A stretch of DNA of 5,162 nt, taken from the NCBI GenBank assembly GCA_003142915.1, contig PLNZ01000146.1:1-5162 (forward strand), read 5' to 3'. A program made the translations under genes and the position numbers. Shown here piece after piece: positions 5,104-5,162 of this stretch. Numbering within the stretch: position 1 is the stretch's first letter; each line of letters begins with the position of its first letter. The stretch is from Ignavibacteriales bacterium (GTDB lineage: Bacteria > Bacteroidota > Ignavibacteria > Ignavibacteriales > Ignavibacteriaceae). The notes beneath the pieces are model-generated. The model made no database searches. It saw only the letters and a program-made list of their open reading frames with translations, and was not told the DNA's origin.

Positions 5104-5111
5104 CAAATGTA
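5104..5111 (-). promoter_or_regulatory. Possible Bacteroidota-type -7 box
   Basis: TACATTTG on the minus strand fits the TAnnTTTG -7 element of Bacteroidota promoters and is followed by GCAGC, as is often seen. No TTTG -33 element lies about 19 nt upstream, so support is weak. It may be the surviving promoter of the lost T9SS gene. Confidence 0.25.
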
Positions 5112-5139
5112 GCAATTTAAATTACTTATAGGATATAAC

Positions 5140-5161
5140 CATTTCTAAACAGGACATTTCT
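5140..5161 (+). repeat. CATTTCT direct repeat at the window edge
   Basis: CATTTCT occurs at 5140-5146 and 5155-5161 (15-nt period) around AAACAGGA. Repeats of this kind with GGACA occur at the ends of some insertion sequences, but the element, if any, lies outside the window. Confidence 0.25.
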
Positions 5162-5162
5162 G

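Overview
The window looks like AT-rich chromosomal DNA from a member of the Bacteroidota/Chlorobiota group, most likely an Ignavibacteria-type lineage. The main evidence is the C-terminus of the 3508-4752 gene. It carries the SQNYPNPFNP motif, a VTLKVYDILGKE strand and a basic KKLLLLK end, which is the type A sorting signal of the type IX secretion system (T9SS) as usually seen in Ignavibacteria. No rRNA, tRNA, CRISPR array or intact transposase is visible.

Left part (1-1839, + strand): two very AT-rich genes form a tight operon. The first encodes an exported protein with a C-terminal DUF4352-like domain. The second, starting 4 nt after the first stop with its Shine-Dalgarno inside the first gene's last codons, encodes a small protein with a PD-(D/E)XK nuclease-like core (D80, E102-x-K104). 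No methylase or other recognised partner is present.

Middle part (about 1840-3507): this looks like a fragment of a mobile element or replicon. On the minus strand there is a diverged DnaG/TOPRIM-type primase-like gene (2359-3084) whose stop codon lies in the loop of an intrinsic terminator. Directly after it comes a perfect sigma-70 consensus promoter (2309-2337, minus), then a short leader ending in a hairpin with a T-run, then small ORFs including one of 46 codons (1997-2137). On the + strand, head to head with the primase-like gene, is the 3' part of an unrecognised gene (open frame 3073-3357) with no good start. By eye the 2340-3360 stretch is clearly less AT-rich than the left genes. 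A GC-rich inverted repeat (3448-3492) closes this part.

Right part (3508-5162, minus strand): a T9SS-exported protein with a signal peptide, about seven Reg_prop-type beta-propeller blades and a sorting domain, starting at TTG. Upstream of it is a decayed second sorting domain (4789-5004) with two in-frame stops and no body, which is a relic of a neighbouring paralogue. Past the relic are an 8-bp inverted repeat and repeated motifs at the window edge.

I do not see a complete new system. The parts most worth following up are the coupled exported-protein/nuclease pair and the compact primase-like gene, terminator, promoter and short-RNA arrangement.
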